Positions 50,098-63,050 of a stretch of DNA of 64,000 nucleotides are shown here, piece after piece. Source of the DNA: Aphelocoma coerulescens. Its lineage: Eukaryota > Chordata > Aves > Passeriformes > Corvidae. The stretch covers positions 29,840,001 through 29,904,000 of the forward strand of contig NC_091020.1 in NCBI RefSeq assembly GCF_041296385.1. The letters are read 5' to 3'. Position numbers and translations under genes: made by a program. Position 1 is the stretch's first letter; the number at the start of each line of letters is the position of its first letter. The notes beneath the pieces are model-generated. The model was given only the letters and a program-made list of their open reading frames with translations. It was not told where the DNA came from and ran no database searches.

Positions 50098-52584
50098 CAA
50101 GCAAGCTTAAATATATAACAGTTAAAAGTAGAATTCTATATGTTAAATGATTCCCATGCAAATGGCAGCACAGCCATCGAAGAGTTGCCTTACAGAAGAT
50201 GGATTTTTTCACCAAAAGCTGTCTGTACACTGTGAAACACAGTTCAGATGTTTGAACTTATGCTAATTGAAAGATCAACATTTTTCTTTCCTCAGCGAAT
50301 ACCCTGCTCTTTTCGTCTTCGAGATGGCTCTCCCATGTGCAAAAAATGAGCTGTAATTATGCCCAGCTCAAGGCAATCTCAGGATCTAAAATATCCTGCC
50401 AACCAGTGTGTTCTCAATCTGCCTTGTTAGTTCACAAAATTGTGCATGTGCCTTTGCTACAGTCTCAAACCTGATAATGTCACATCATTGGGACAGGAAA
50501 TGTTCTCTGATCTTATCTGAAGTGACACTTGCAATTTCAAGTTCTAGCTTGATGAGATCACGTTGTCAGGGCTCCACATAAGTGTGATCTTTCCTGATTT
50601 GCAATTGTATCTGTTTTGAACGGTCTTTACACTATACAAGCAAAAGCATATGATAATGCATTTTGTCAGATGCAAGGATAATGAAAGAGTGATTTTATGT
50701 TTCCCCTTTTAGAAAATCCAATTCATGTGACTAAACTCAGTTTTCCTAACAGTTCCACCCCGTCTGTCTAATTCTGTTTGCACCTGGAAACCCTAATACC
50801 TACAAAATGTGAGCGTGTCAAGGTAGTTCACCTCCTTCATAAAATAGATGAGACTTATTACCTTTAAACCTCTATTACTTCCATGAAGCTCTGGGCTATA
50901 AAATGGTTCACACATGCTGGAGTTGTTAAAACATATATTATGCCTTAAGCAAAAATACTTAACATAGTAAAAGCTTGTAAAGTTGAAGAATACTTGAATA
51001 CCTACATCGTGTTATTGGCAATAAGAAAGTCTGTAATATTTAAGAGGAGGAGACTCTCCAGTCATGTTTCAAATGTTTTTATTCACGATACTAATTTTCT
51101 TTAGATGCACATTATATGGGAAGAAAAGAGCTGCTACAAATGCTGTATTTCCCCTTTTATCATATAGATTTCTGGCTGAATCTTGTAACACCATGTAAAA
51201 ATAGAAGAGGGAAGAAATATTGCATATATCTAACCTGTTAACACTTGAGGAGTCTGTGCACAAAACTCTCGTGTTAAGGTGCAAAGCCTTAAATCTTCAA
51301 TCTCCATTTAAAATGCATTATGACAGGTCCTACATTAGTGCAGATGACTAAGACAAAGAGCAACTTGTGACCTCTCTTGTAACAGTACCATGGGAGCAGA
51401 TTGATTTGTCTGGATCGTGGCATGTGGATCATAGTAACAAGCAAGACAGACCACAGCTATCTGACTAAATTGCTGCAAAGCCAAAAAGGGAAATAATATT
51501 TATTTGCCCATTTAAAGTGATGAAAATAGAAGGCAATAAAAATCCAGGATATTTTACTTTCTTGGGTAATAAGATAAGACTCGGCCTGAAAGGCTGGAGG
51601 AGTGGAAATACAGGAGTTTCTTGGCAAGCAGTTCTGAAATCCATATAAAACCTTTGGCAATTATTTTTTTCAACTGATTATTCTTCCTAAATAGTTGTAT
51701 CCAAGCCAGAAGAAAAAATTTCAAAGAGTTATTCTGATATCGCAATAATTATATCCCTCCTCCTACAAGATTAGATAAATATACAGTTTTGTTTTATATC
51801 ACATAGCAATATATGACCCAGATATATCACTAAAAATTAAACCTAAAGTGTTGCATTTGGACTGACTAGTCCTAGACAAATGCTATTTCTTTAATAATGA
51901 ACACAAGCCCCAAATGCATTGTATTGTAAGGGAAGCGACAGTTCTGCCAAAACCCTGCATAACTTGCAAGATGCAGGCTCATGTGAGATTACTGTGTGCT
52001 GTGCTGACTAAGAAAAAGAAAGGACAGAATTAGGTTATTGTGATGCTACCATATACGTTAGGCCATTCCTGAGATGAGGGATGCCTATGTGGTGCTGCCT
52101 CTGTGCATCCCTTCCAGAGCGAACATGCTCTCCAAGTTTTGCTTGTATTTTGGGGTCAAAGTAGGCAGATGCCTCTCTCTACCCAATAAATAGGATTTTA
52201 AAAGTTTTTGAACTGAGTATTTATCACAGAGCTACTCAGTTTAATGCATTTGAAGGAGAAAGCTGTCTTGCATTATTTCTAAGGGACTGTATTTCTTCTA
52301 GCTGCACAATGTGGTTTTGTTTTATTCCCATGATGATATTCAAACTTTATGACTGGATAGTCTAAAATGTTATTAGATGGCAACAATAGCTTGCAATCTA
52401 TTGCCTGGTCAGCTGGATTTTTATTGTTTAAAAGAGCTTAACCTTTCCCTACTGTTTTATAGAGTATATAAGAGCTCATTCCAAACCATTTTGTGCTTTG
52501 GCTGAAAGATATATTTAGTAGATGGATTTCAAAAGTACTGTGGTTAAAAATCTGCATCCTATAGCAGTAATCTGTTCTTGGCCT
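50098..52584. other. Unassigned non-coding stretch
   Basis: No exon or repeat family was recognised. The segment 50290-50700 has balanced, non-repetitive composition and may be conserved non-coding DNA, as an unproven guess. Confidence 0.45.
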
Positions 52585-53400
52585 AATGCTAGTTATTCTT
52601 GAGCATTAATCTGGAAGAAAATAAAAAATCTCTGCTAGTAAATATTGCAGGTGACATAAAAATTAGTGCAGTGGTAAATAATGGCAGAGGAGATCATCTC
52701 TGTGTTCTGGATTTGCATCATTTTTCAAGGTGAGCTCATCTGAACAATATGCATTTTAATACAGAGAAATACAAAGTCATATGCCTGGGAACAAAGAATT
52801 CCAGTCACATGTACAGAATAGCAGGAAAGTACCCTTGAAATGCAGTGATAGTGATGAAGATTTAGAGTTTGTGATAGGTAGTGTCTGAATGTGAGCTCCC
52901 TGTTCAATATAATGGCTGAGAGAAAAACATTAGCTTTGAATGGGTAAGCAGTGAGGGAATGTCAAGCAGGAGGGAGATGAGTTCATGGCATGACTGAGAT
53001 AATTGCTAGCATTCTCTGTCCAGATCTTGTTTGCACACATGAAGAAAAAATCTGAAGGAAAAAAAATCCCAAACAATAAAACATTCAGAGAGGAACAAAG
53101 GAATGATTCTAAGCCTGTGGAAAAGAAATTCCAATAACCTGTGAGTTAAGAAAATTAATCTGTTCTATTATTTTAAGAGTGGGCTAATAGGTGAATTGAT
53201 ACCAGTTTTCAATATCTACATAAAATATCTGTTTCACAATTCTGAATATGTCTGAATACATCTCTAAAATGATTAACAGTATCTAGTGGATGGAAGTTGG
53301 AGCTAAACAAATATAGACTTAAACCCACAATGTTTTAAAAGTCAGGGTGATTGATTACCAGAACAATTTATCTAGTATCAGAATGTATTTCCCCCTCTGA
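52585..53400 (+). mobile_element. Old CR1 retrotransposon, RT region to 3' UTR, sense
   Basis: A long, diverged CR1 relic. At the left, 'aatattgcaggtgacataaa' followed by aattagtgcagtggtaaat translates to IAGDIKISAVVNN, matching CR1 RT motif C (F-A-D-D-T-K-L) with one catalytic Asp lost. Further on, 'caatatgcattttaatacag' encodes NNMHFNTEKYK (CR1 N-x-M-K-F-N-x-x-K-C-K) and is followed by VICLGTKN (V-L-H-L-G). Later pieces match the nucleotide consensus of the end of ORF2 ('gaggaacaaaggaatgattc', 'taacctgtgagttaag') and the 3' UTR ('gatggaagttggagctaaac', 'gtcagggtgattgattacca', 'gaacaattta'). Stops and frameshifts are frequent. About 800 bp are readable, longer than the younger copies. The extreme 3' end is not clear. 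Confidence 0.8.
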
Positions 53401-55147
53401 ATATCTTTTTGAAAAATGTACTATTGTTTAAACAGAAGTTAATTTAAAATAGATTATCGTAATGATCCCTTTGGTTTTACAATCCATTTAAGAGACATTA
53501 CAAATCTCCAAATATGACCCAGAATGCAGATTTTTGTTTGAAGAAGAAAATGTTTACAAAATGAAAGACCTATAGGAATATGTGCTTCATTCAATTTTAA
53601 ATCTCCAAGAGAAGTGTTTAAAAGAATGAAGAAACCTCTAGTGAGAGCTGCAACACAAATATTATGCATCAGAATTTAAAAGGGAAACCAGTGGAGCAGT
53701 GACATGAGTTTCTGCTAACGGTCTAAGCTGTCCCAAAATGCTGAAGGAAACAAATTGGGAAGGCATGGCACTAAAAACTGAATGCAGTAACAGCATAATT
53801 ATTGGCATATTGCTTATAAGTAGTCTTGTTTATCATCCTTTTTAACTTGCCACTGACTTTCTCTTTTCACTGAAACGTAGCCAAGATTGTGAAATAAAAC
53901 CATAGCCATTAGATGAAAGAGTTTTGCTGAGACTTTTTTGAAATATTGGTATAACTGCCCAATATTTCTGTGGCCTGTCATGGGAAAGAAATGAAGAAAA
54001 ATATTAGTGAGCCCTTAGAAAATGTTTGACTCTCTAGGACTGCTCTGTACTAAGTCATGCGAAAGAACGGCCCCCACCGCTGAAGACACACAAGGTAAAA
54101 GATATTAGTATGGTAATGACACTGGGAGGGGTCAAAGGATGAAGGAGTAATGAGAACAGACATGTCAGAAGGATGAATAGGTGTGGTCATTAATTTCAGT
54201 TGAAGAGCAAAATGTAGATTCTGGCAAGATTTAGAGGACAAGTAGAGGCTGAATATGATGCAATAGCTATTGGACAGACGAGAGTAGAACACATTTGGAT
54301 AAGGCAAGAGAGAAGAGAAACACTCTTCCTGCATATGGCATTTATTCTTTTTTACAGGGTAACACCTCATCCTGCTGCAGGGTGAGCTCAGGGACAGGAA
54401 AGGAAAGAGAGCTGCCAAAAGGCAGACTGCTTTTGTCTGCCAGGTATAGCTTTTCAAAAACTGCTCACCTCAGTTGATTCAGAGTAGTGTCGGTTTCAGA
54501 GCACAGGATGCTAAATGCAATGACTGAACTACTTGAAAGAAGTACTTAAGTACACAAACTCATGAAAGATAAATTTCCCAGACTCAAGAACAGAAGCAGC
54601 AATGAGAGGGTGTTCATCATTTCATACCTCCCCTTTGCTTCAGAGCCACTATTAACACTGCTCAGTAACAAGAATGTACATAAATCAGGGGCAAGGATCT
54701 CAGCAGGGTGCCATCACAGCAGCCCTGAAATCCTGGTGAGTGCATGCGTTGGGTTTATGGCATTCTTATGTGTGATAATCACTCAATCACTTTTCTGGCT
54801 GAGTACCTACAGGAATGGAGTAATCCTGGAAATGCAGTGAATGAGAGAGGATATGTATATGTGTTTTAATGGCAAGGTCATGAGCACTGATGTAATAGCA
54901 GTAATTATCCAAACATCTTTGACATTCTGATCAAAGACACCCAAAAGCAAAGAGTTCAGTTACTTAGTTTAAGCTCCCACATTTCAATTAACGTTCAAAG
55001 AAATCTCTCCTTCTAGGCTGAACTGAAATGAGTTATTGATGTAATTATACCACTCAGGAGAAAAAACTTTAAATACTAGTTTTACCAACTGATACTAGGA
55101 AACTTTTCAATATCCCATTAAATGTTTTTTCTTGTTCTATTTGCCAG
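53401..55147. other. Unassigned non-coding stretch
   Basis: The first part may be more of the CR1 3' UTR. After that no repeat or exon was recognised. A minus-strand frame of 135 codons at 54050-54457 has no family resemblance. Confidence 0.4.
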
Positions 55148-55310
55148 GGCCTCAGTTCAGAAAAAACATTAAAGTGTTTGAGGTAAGTTAGTCTATTCAA
55201 CGAAACACACAGTTTCATACTTACCCATATGTCCCATTGACATTAAGCACGTACTTAAAGTTAAGCACACAATTAAAGGCTTAGCTGAGCTGGAGACTAA
55301 GCCCTTTATA
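55148..55310. repeat. Old palindromic interspersed repeat
   Basis: Left arm 'gggcctcagttcagaaaaaa' 'cattaaagtg' and right arm 'acgtacttaaagttaagcac' 'acaattaaaggcttagctga' '...ggagactaagccc' are diverged reverse complements around 'catatgtcccattgaca'. This matches my memory of a widespread amniote repeat whose arms read 'ttcagcaaagcacttaagcatgtgcttaactttaagc' around 'tcccattgac'. Such palindromes behave like non-autonomous DNA-transposon relics. I do not give a family name because I cannot confirm it. Many differences between the arms point to great age. Confidence 0.5.
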
Positions 55311-56479
55311 AAAGAAGTTAGATGCAAAGAGAAAATGAGCAAGGGTTCATTTCTACTTAGTCACGCTTTACAGCTAGATCTGTGTTTAAAGAGAATAGTG
55401 TCTAGAAAGAAAAATTTAATCCTAATTCCTCTCTCAGGAGTCTCTAGACAGAGCCAGCTGCAAAGGAAGACTGATTGGCAAATCAGGATTTTAGGACTAG
55501 CACATCAAGGACCGTCTATTCCAGTCACCCAGTTACTGTAGACAGCAATGTTGCCTAACCCTTGTTAACTCTTCTTGAGGTGCAGCGGCCACGTGGATAC
55601 AGAACTGAGGAACCACTGCCTGGCTACCTGGGACAAAACTAAGTTTTGGGGCATTTTATAGAAGCTTGTATTTCTGAAAAAATGTCATGGTATTGTGAAA
55701 TCAGGAAGGTGAAACTATGTAATATTCATCTCTTTAGATTGTGAAACCTTCAACTAACTTTCATCTTGTATGGCTCTCACTTCTCAGGGTTCTTACTCAG
55801 ATTTAGATGTACTACAGACCCATCACCATGCTATGACAGCAAAGTTCACAATTTAGAGCATTATAGTCTGGTTGCCATTCTTGAAAAATGTTTGGAAGAG
55901 ATGATCATTTTCCTTTTCTGAACTGTCAGGCACTTTTCTCCTAAATTCCCTAAATCACAGGTTGATATCTAAGTGTATGCCTGTGTTATCTTTAGACCTC
56001 ACACCATTCTCCATAACCATTTATGATTACTGTTATTAATTTTAGTCACATATCACAGTTTCAGTTTCATATCACATACAAGTCCTTTTTTTGCAATAAA
56101 TGGCATTACTTACGTATGCTTATCTCATTCAATAAACAAAAGATTCCAAGAGAATCTTTATGCTACAGTTGGATTCAGATAAATAGTCTTTTCAGCACTG
56201 CTGTGAGTACAAGTGACATTTTTGAACCAAAACTTAATAGAGAGTGACTGGAATAGCTGACTCCTGATTTTTTGTGGAGATAAAATGAAACTTCAGTCTT
56301 CAGACAGTCCTATCATTGATTTTAGTCTTTTATCTCCCATGAAAACATCCCCCTCAAAAATCATTTAGCTGTGGATTTAGGAAAAACAGAAAGCAGATTT
56401 TGTCTGCTTTCAAGCTACCCCAGTAATACAGTTATCTGACTTTATTAGGGCATAAGGATGCTAGTTGGAGAATAAACCT
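55311..56479. other. Unassigned non-coding stretch
   Basis: AT-rich, no exon, RNA gene or repeat recognised. Confidence 0.5.
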
Positions 56480-57260
56480 ACTTCTAAGCTACCTTAACCC
56501 ATTTCTTACCCTGACAGGAAGAAATATATTTAGAATGTATCCTTGGCAAGTCACACAGAACAAACTCAGTGCTGGGAGCAAAACAGATGACCAAAAAAAT
56601 CGCAAATGGAATAGTAAGTGGAATGAGGTGTCTGCCAGCCACAGTTTGGTATTCTGGATTCCCAGCAGCTTCCTGTATGTCGTTGTATCCTTGCTGCTGG
56701 CCACACAGCACATTCTTCCCTTCCTCTTGCCACCCATCCTCCTCAATGACCACGTTTTCTTGAGCCTATCTGGCATTGCTGCATTGAAGCATTCGATCCC
56801 CTGTTTTCCACAGGCTGCCAGGAAGTCCTGGAACAGAGCAGTGTGTATGGTCTATGGATGGTCCCACACCTGATGCATGGGGACCACCTGCTTTGACTGC
56901 ACAGCCCTAATTAATCAGCCTTGTATGTGTATGATGCTTGATGCCAGACATGAAATCCTTGCAGTGTGGAACATGCAGATTTCCCATGCAATTATCTTGG
57001 CCAGGTCATCTTCTCTACCACGGACATACAGGCCAGAGTACTTTCCAGAAAAAATTAAGAGTAGTGTTGAAAAAGTGTGGAAAGTCTGAGATCTGAGCAG
57101 CACAAGTGGGAGCACTACAGCAGGATGATATGGACAATGCCAGGTAGTCTCTGCTTGCTGCTTGAGCTGGTAGATCTGCTCCTGAATGGCTCCACCTGCA
57201 GCAGTGGACCTCCAACATGCAGACTTTGCAGGTGCCTAGTTTCAGGAATGTAAGGAGAAT
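56480..57260. other. GC-richer segment with overlapping open frames on both strands, unidentified
   Basis: This segment is noticeably richer in G and C than its flanks and carries several open frames of 60-112 codons on both strands: plus 56535-56873 and 56877-57089, minus 56753-56484, 56776-56489, 57115-56915 and 57218-57015. Neighbouring plus-strand frames nearly abut, as in a coding relic broken by a few frameshifts. I could not match any reading to a transposase, retroviral or host family. It may be an old transposon or processed pseudogene, or just a region of lower stop density owing to composition. Confidence 0.25.
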
Positions 57261-60200
57261 TGAGCCATGGAATGAATTTATGGATGCTTGGCATGATAAT
57301 GGGGGAACAGGATGTTCAAGATGAACACAGAAGAGAAGGAGGGAGGAAACCAGATGTGCTTATGAATGCATAGTGAAGCCTGAAGTAAGTGTACTGCATG
57401 AAGAAGGGAATCTATTTGCATTGTTTAGCTGTGTGTGGTTATGTTTGTCTAGTAATTGGGCAACTAAACCCTTTGGGATGTCTTTCCTTAAGAGCAAGTT
57501 AAATGAAAGGCAGAAGCTACAGAGAGAATTTGTGCAGAGACTTGAAGAAAAGGATGAGGAGGGTAGAGGTTGGATTTGCCAGTGTTCTGTGGAGCGAGGT
57601 GGGAAACTGCTGCTCTTTGTTTAAATGTCTGATCCCACTGTGGAAATTCTTAGTGCTATTAAAAATGCAGTAGGGACTGGATTTAATTTCCATGTTACTG
57701 AAGAGGAGAAAATCACTACTCTATTGGAAAAAATGGTAATAAGGTTGTAGCTGGGGATACTGCTTTTCTATGGTAAGGTCTTGATCCTCAAAGCTGCTGA
57801 GTGCTGTGGCAATTTATACGGTAGAATCCATATGGAAACAGATTGGAAGAGGTCAAATATTCCATGGTGACCTTTGCTGTCACCAAAAATTAGGTGGTGC
57901 CTTTGAGTATCACCCAGTATGTCCCAGTGTGTACAATTCACTGTTTTCCCAGAGCTGCACCAGTGCCAGCTGATAGACTTGGCATATTTGCCTGCTTGTT
58001 AAAGGTAAAATGTTGAAGGAGACAACTTTTGCTTTCATTTTGATAGAAGTTTGATTGTACACCCGGTGCTAATTGTAGCACTGTTCGTTTGCTGCCTGTC
58101 TCCAGCATCTCTTGCAAACCTCTGCTTACTGCAGCTCTCATCACAGTGCCCAGCAGCTGGTGCTGGGAACAAAGAGGCTCATTGAGCACTGCTTGGTGCT
58201 CAGCACTGCTCTGGGAGCTGGAGCTGAGAGAACCACAAGATGATTCAGTGTTTTTTGATGCCCCACACGCATGTGCTCGATGCTCTGTCCTGAGCATGAG
58301 CCCCAGCTTTCAGAGCTGCAGCCCAGCTACCCCATATAAAGCACCAGGACAGCTGCTGGTTGTAGCTTTGAACTGCTACAGCACCATGGGCTCAGGGTAG
58401 CTGCTGAAAAAACCCATGGATGATCCTTGTGTCCCCATGACATATATCCATGTTTCTTGTCTATCCCCTGTACCTGCACAGTGTGAGGACAGGGACCAGT
58501 GAGAGCTCAGGGCACAGCTCCTCCTTCTCTCTTTGCTGAGTACAGGCTGCTTCTGGCTTCCCATTGCCATTTTGTTTCATTTTGTTTTGTTTTCCCCTCC
58601 TCTAACCCCTTACAAAAGAAGTTACTGAAAAGCTCTTAATCCTAGGGGCAAGGCATCCTGCTCAGTGTTTTGCTGCAGCCCATGTTTGCCTGGTGCAGAG
58701 AAGCCAGAGTGCAGCCCGAGCTGTGTATGGTACATGACAGATCTCGGAGCTGCACAGTGCTGAGATCATCCTGGAGATGCCAAAGTGATAGGCAGGCAGT
58801 GAGGATCTCTGACAGCCAATACATAACACCAAAAGTGGTAGAGGGAGACTGTACGTGAAAGAAAATCATGTGTAAAATTTAATGTGGGGTGCTGTTTGTT
58901 TTGGTTTTTTTCTAAAGATAGATATGCAGTTTCCATGGACACCCATTTTTATCTTAATGTATGTTTCCTTTAATTAAATATACATAACCAGCCTTGCTCA
59001 GGATGTGAAGTCTGGTGTTTGATTTTCTTTACATTTTCTCTAGGGAATTACTAATAGGCAAGCAGATTTCTGGAGACATTTAGGACAGTGTTACCTTCCT
59101 GCTATCAGATGTTTTGAGCCTTAGGAAGCCAGCCAGATATAGGAAAAGGACAAAGAATACAGAGAAGGTAAACTGCTCTACACAGTGTGAACGGCTCATC
59201 TTCCCTCAACATGGCCAACTTTTCTACTGGATCAATCTTTTCTTTCAACAGGCTTTCCCACCATTTAGTCCTCCTCTTGTTTTGCCTTTTTCCTTAGCCT
59301 CGGTAGCAGCAAATAGTTATTGCTGATAAAATCTGATTGGCCTGGAAGGTGTTGGCCTGGTGACTTGAGAACTTAAGGCTGCATGGGGAGCAAGTATGTG
59401 AAGCAGAAAAACTCCAGTGTTTAAGAGGGCAGGAACTGGGAGCTTGTTTTGGTTGTTTTATTTTGGATATATCTTGCTTTAGAAGGAGATCAGAAGAGAT
59501 CTGATTTTTTAGGATACCTGGGAGGCATGGTAGTGTCTTACTGAAGTGTCACACTTTAGGAAGCCTAAGCAGTGAGTTACACTGAACTTAACCAAAGAGA
59601 GAAAGCAGGGGTGTGGGGTGGAGCCTATTTTTGAGTGTTCTTAAATTTTAGGGCAGAATTCTTTCTTTTGGCTTGCTGATGGAATGAGAATGAGAAGGAA
59701 TTATAGACGGACGTTTACTGAACTTTTCCCTCTGTTTCCCAGTTAGGACACAAGCTCAGAGTTCATGGGAATGTTACCTTTTCTTAAGAAGCAAAACAAA
59801 ACCAAAAGCTGCAGATAACTTCTTTACATTATGTTCTCCTTTGATTCTCAGGAACAAGAACTGGTGCCAAATTCAGCAAAAAGCTATTGGTTCCATATTG
59901 TTCTGTGTTCAGGTCCCCACCTGGTCATCTGGTTCAGATTCATGCCACTTTTTACATTATTGCAGCCTTCTGGAATCAGGGAACACATGTTTCTCTGTCA
60001 GGTTTAATGGTGAGAACACTGCCACTGTCTCACTTATGTGCCATTTCGAAGAGAGGTGAAAAATTCAGAATTATTCTATCAACATCACCTTTTCCATTAA
60101 AAAGGAAGGGTATAGGGCACATTCCCCACAAATGTCATCACTTATATCTGCTTATAGTGTAGTTTTCTACCTATAAGCTCTCATGGCGTTTTTATCCATT

Positions 60201-62944
60201 AGCTCCTTCTTTATCAGGGCCATTTTATATTATCTTGGGCACTGTGTTGAGCAGCAAACTATGAAAGCTAAGAGGCAGAGCAAAGGACAGGTGGCACAGA
60301 GGTTGCTGCAGGAGGTGACTCATTTGGCATTTCATTCTGATCGGATTACTACATTTAATTTGGGCATTGGAATCTGACATCTTCTGACACTTCTCATGGC
60401 AGACAGGAGGAGAGGTGGAGGGGGCAGAAACTTTTTGTGCAAGCTCTGAAATGCAGCAGGGCAAGAAAGATTTGTTGCCATTCTTTTGTATTGGCATACA
60501 CTGGAAAATATGAATTAATTGCTTTTTAACACAGGCACAGAGTTTCTTGGCTGAGAGTAGGAGGCAGGTTACGCTGAGCTTGGTGCATCTTCTTTCTGGC
60601 AGCAAAGATCAGGCCTGAAAACACACCTACAGATTATACAACTGTCTTTGTGAGAAGCATGGACAGTGACTGAGTTATATGAGACCCTGGTGAACCTCAG
60701 TTCCTTCTCTCTCATACAACAAGTACAGGAGCCTGGTGAAACTCTGGTCTGACCTGGTATGCAGCCATGTGCCCTAAAGTCCTGTTATTAATCAGTTTCT
60801 TCATAGCCTAAATGTGATTCAGGCAGGTCTTCAACAAGGCAGAAATGGATTCTGCATGGTGAAACCTTGGATTCCTTATCCCAGTGCTACTGATGAGAGT
60901 GTGAAAATAAGCTGGATATGTTTTATGCCTTTATCTATGTCTAGGTAAATACACACACCTGTTGCTCACCTGCCTCAGGGAGCTCACTTTATGCATCCTC
61001 CTCTTACCTTCACTCTCGGGCTGTCTTGTAGGAGGCAGGGAATCACAATCAGCAATTAGCATGGTTGCACTGAAGTGCCTTCAGAAGAGGTATTTTAGCT
61101 GAAGCCTCTCCAGTGATGCTTTTCTCCAGTGACTCCCAACAGGGCTGGAGATAACCTGTGGCTGAAGGATTAAGTGCTGCTTCGATCAGCTCACTGAAGT
61201 ACCTTCAGTTTGCACTTGCTGGGGACACATTTTGGAGTTACTTTTCACACCAATCTCCTTTGGCATGGCAGGGTGGGAGTGAGCTGCATTGCTTAAGGCT
61301 TACAGACGTGGTAGCCCATGTTCCGATGACAGACAGGGATCTGTAGCAAGGCCCCTACTCTAAGAAGAGGGTCTGTGCTCTACAGCTGCCAGTGCTGCAT
61401 GTGATTAGTCAGCCCTAATGCTGAGCTCTGCAGATTAATGTGTTCCTCTTCTCCCATTATATCCCTTCTCCATGAGGCAGTCTATCTCTTGCATCAGTAA
61501 TGACCAGCTGCAGAGCCTCAGGGTTTTCTCCAGCTACTTTTAACTGATCTAGCACTTCTTATTTTTTCCATGCTCTGCCCTTTCCTTGATTAGTAAATTC
61601 CCCAATGTCTTTAATCAAGCTGTGTTGAGCCTAGCAGCTCTGGCAAGTTTTGTTTTGTTTTAATAAAAGGTGAGTTTGTTCCCCAGGCAGGTTCTGCCAG
61701 CTCAATTTCAACTATTGCACATTGGTCTTAAAAAAAAGGGGCCTCCCATCTCACAACTAGAGGCTATACAATATCCTGGGTGAACTCCTTCAACCTGCCC
61801 ATTCCCCTTCAGAGGAAAAAGGGACTTTTCCCTCCCATTTCACTGAGGTCAGTGTTTTGCTGAGTGCATTCTTCATTCACAGCTTCAGGCTAATGGACTC
61901 TAAGGGTTTAGTTGTGTGGCTGCTGTTCAGCCCAGCCTTACATCTCAGGTGACCACCCAGGCTCTCCAGAAATGTCCTCACTTAATATTACTTAAACCTG
62001 CAAAGCCAAAGTTGGCATTCTTGAGGTCTCCCTACCTGTTTCAGTTCTCAGCCTCTCCCTTTTTTAGGCATTTGATCAAAGCTGGGAGAAATGTTTCAAG
62101 TAAACAGACTTTGGAAAAATTCCCTGAAAAGGGAGACCAAGATTTGTAATGACTTTTGTCAGCACAGGTGAGTGGATTTGTTTAGCAGATTTTTTTTTAT
62201 TAGTATATTTCAACCTCTTCTTGAGATGCTACCTTTGCAGCAGCTGGTTATGGAACTGGAGAGCAGGTGAGAGGAATCCCAGATAACTCATGGAGATTGA
62301 GAAGCCATAACCCTGCAGCTTGTCCTGGCATTCCCTCTGGATTATGGTGTTCCTTCTGACAAGCTTGTTTTAAAAACCTTTCTCAGATTTTATATGGTTT
62401 GCTTTTTTAAATCTTCCAGCTAACAGTAAGACCAGAAAATTCAAAGATAAGGATGATTATTGGGAATACTTCCAAAATTTAGACACTGGAAGTGTGAAAA
62501 TTGCTATTAAAAGCATCTCTGTAATTCATCTAGCCCTTTATAAATTGAAGTAATAAGTCAAAATGAGTGCAATGTAGGGCTGTTTTGGGCAGAAGAAATC
62601 AAAATTGAAATATTGAAACAAACGATGTGAGAAATCACCAAAATTTACAAAATGCAGTAATTTATTTAGTTCCATGCTTTCTGCATACAGGAAGATGACC
62701 TCATTAAAAATTAATTGAGTGGTTTTGCATGAAACTGTTGGGTCAAAGGTAACAAAACCACCTAACAGCTCTTCTGAGAGCCCTGGCTCAATTTTTTTTT
62801 TTTCCTCAGATGAAACCATCAGGAAATTTGACCTGAATTCAGGAATAGCTTCTGGACAAGAGAAAATGCATTTCTTGGTGAGTTTAGTATTGACTGAAAA
62901 AAATATGTTTACCCTGTACCACAGCAATACAAATAGCTTTTATC
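57261..62944. other. Unassigned non-coding stretch
   Basis: Mixed composition, GC-richer at about 58080-58560 and 61000-61500. Some splice-donor-like strings (CAG|GTGAGT at 62168, AG|GTGAGT near 61669) lack any accompanying open frame. No gene or repeat family was recognised. Confidence 0.45.
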
Positions 62945-63050
62945 TCCATTACAAACAGACTTATTTTATCTATCAGTGATGTACTTTAAATCTCATATTT
63001 CCATTACAAACAGGTTTGTTTTACCAGTGACTTACTTTAAATCTTGTAGT
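62945..63050 (+). repeat. Diverged tandem duplication, about 53-bp unit
   Basis: Copy 1 (62945-62999) and copy 2 (63000-63050) share 'tccattacaaacag', then an AT-rich middle, then 'ccagtga/tcagtga' and 'acttactttaaatct / tgtactttaaatct'. They differ by several substitutions and a small deletion, so the duplication is not recent. Confidence 0.85.

Noticed and set aside
54050..54457. 135-codon minus-strand frame
   Set aside because: No domain, splice context or family resemblance; composition is typical of chance translation here.
58334..58340. ATATAAA as a TATA box followed by a short ATG frame
   Set aside because: No initiator, no substantial downstream frame and no LTR structure; such strings are common.
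60225..60605. 126-codon minus-strand frame
   Set aside because: Cys/Ser/Leu-rich with no motif or context; treated as chance.
62165..62173. Strong splice-donor-like CAG|GTGAGT
   Set aside because: The open frame before it ends in a stop 16 bases earlier and no acceptor or coding exon fits with it.
62538..62927. 129-codon minus-strand frame
   Set aside because: Phe/Asn-rich, no known domain, overlaps another frame on the plus strand; treated as chance.
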